From positions 1 to 19,956 of the forward strand of contig JAOXYB010009789.1 of assembly GCA_028565635.1 (NCBI GenBank): a stretch of DNA of 19,956 nucleotides, given 5' to 3'. Below are positions 19,845-19,956 of the stretch, piece by piece. A program made the translations under genes and the position numbers. Every line of letters begins with the position of its first letter. Position 1 is the stretch's first letter. The DNA is from Phoronis ovalis. Lineage: Eukaryota > Phoronida > Phoronidae. The notes beneath the pieces are model-generated. The model was not told the origin of the DNA. It did not search any database and was given only the letters and a program-made list of their open reading frames with translations.

Positions 19845-19956
19845 ATATTAATGCTCATCATTGTGTGCCATGCCATGATAAGGTTGCACTACACTAAATA
19901 GTTCCTTTGAAGGCACCGGCAGAGCGAAATCTTTAAAAAAAAATCCTGGGTGCATA

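Larger units (their letters stand above)
19430..19956. other. Non-coding right edge
   Basis: No gene is seen. The stretch holds the 38-bp palindrome and one CTCF-like site. It ends in an A-run followed by unremarkable sequence at the window edge. Confidence 0.5.

Overview
The window looks like AT-rich (about two thirds A+T by eye) eukaryotic nuclear DNA from an invertebrate, with one well supported protein-coding gene. The gene layout (non-coding first exon, spliced leader intron, single coding exon) and the protein type (a CES-2/Giant/PAR-related bZIP factor) suggest a bilaterian such as a lophotrochozoan, possibly a bivalve mollusc. That placement is inference; nothing in the sequence fixes the species.

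Layout. Positions 1-4740 are mostly non-coding. They hold a C12 tract, a moderately GC-richer open frame on the minus strand (655-924) carrying a 43-bp frame-shifting tandem duplication, and a CRE/E4BP4-type palindrome at 1267. Positions 4740-5930 look like the cis-regulatory region and promoter of the bZIP gene: seven AGGTCA nuclear-receptor half-sites in about 1.1 kb (including a perfect DR4 and a DR2), three GTTGCGTGAY elements, CCAAT boxes and a TTACGTAA palindrome. A probable untranslated first exon ends at the donor at 6033/6034. A roughly 546-bp intron, carrying a perfect YY1-type motif and a perfect E4BP4/NFIL3-type site, runs to an acceptor at 6579. The intact 358-codon coding region is 6623-7699, followed by an AT-rich 3' UTR with candidate poly(A) signals at 8038, 8393 and 9201.

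Downstream (about 9.2-19.9 kb) I see no other complete gene. There is an exact 7-copy 12-bp tandem repeat (11862-11945), a cluster of TTACGATTCC-type repeats with inverted arms (15601-15705), a minus-strand open frame resembling the start of a von Willebrand factor A domain with good splice donors (19251-19422), two CTCF-like motifs and a near-perfect 38-bp palindrome at 19583-19620.

How it may fit together (inference): the bZIP protein belongs to a family that binds TTAYGTAA/TTGCGTAA-type sites, and such sites are paired with CCAAT boxes in both the putative promoter and intron 1, so autoregulation is plausible. The cluster of AGGTCA sites suggests additional input from nuclear receptors. 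The protein's N-terminus carries two SUMO-consensus lysines flanking a CtBP-like PLDFS motif, which points to a repressor function.
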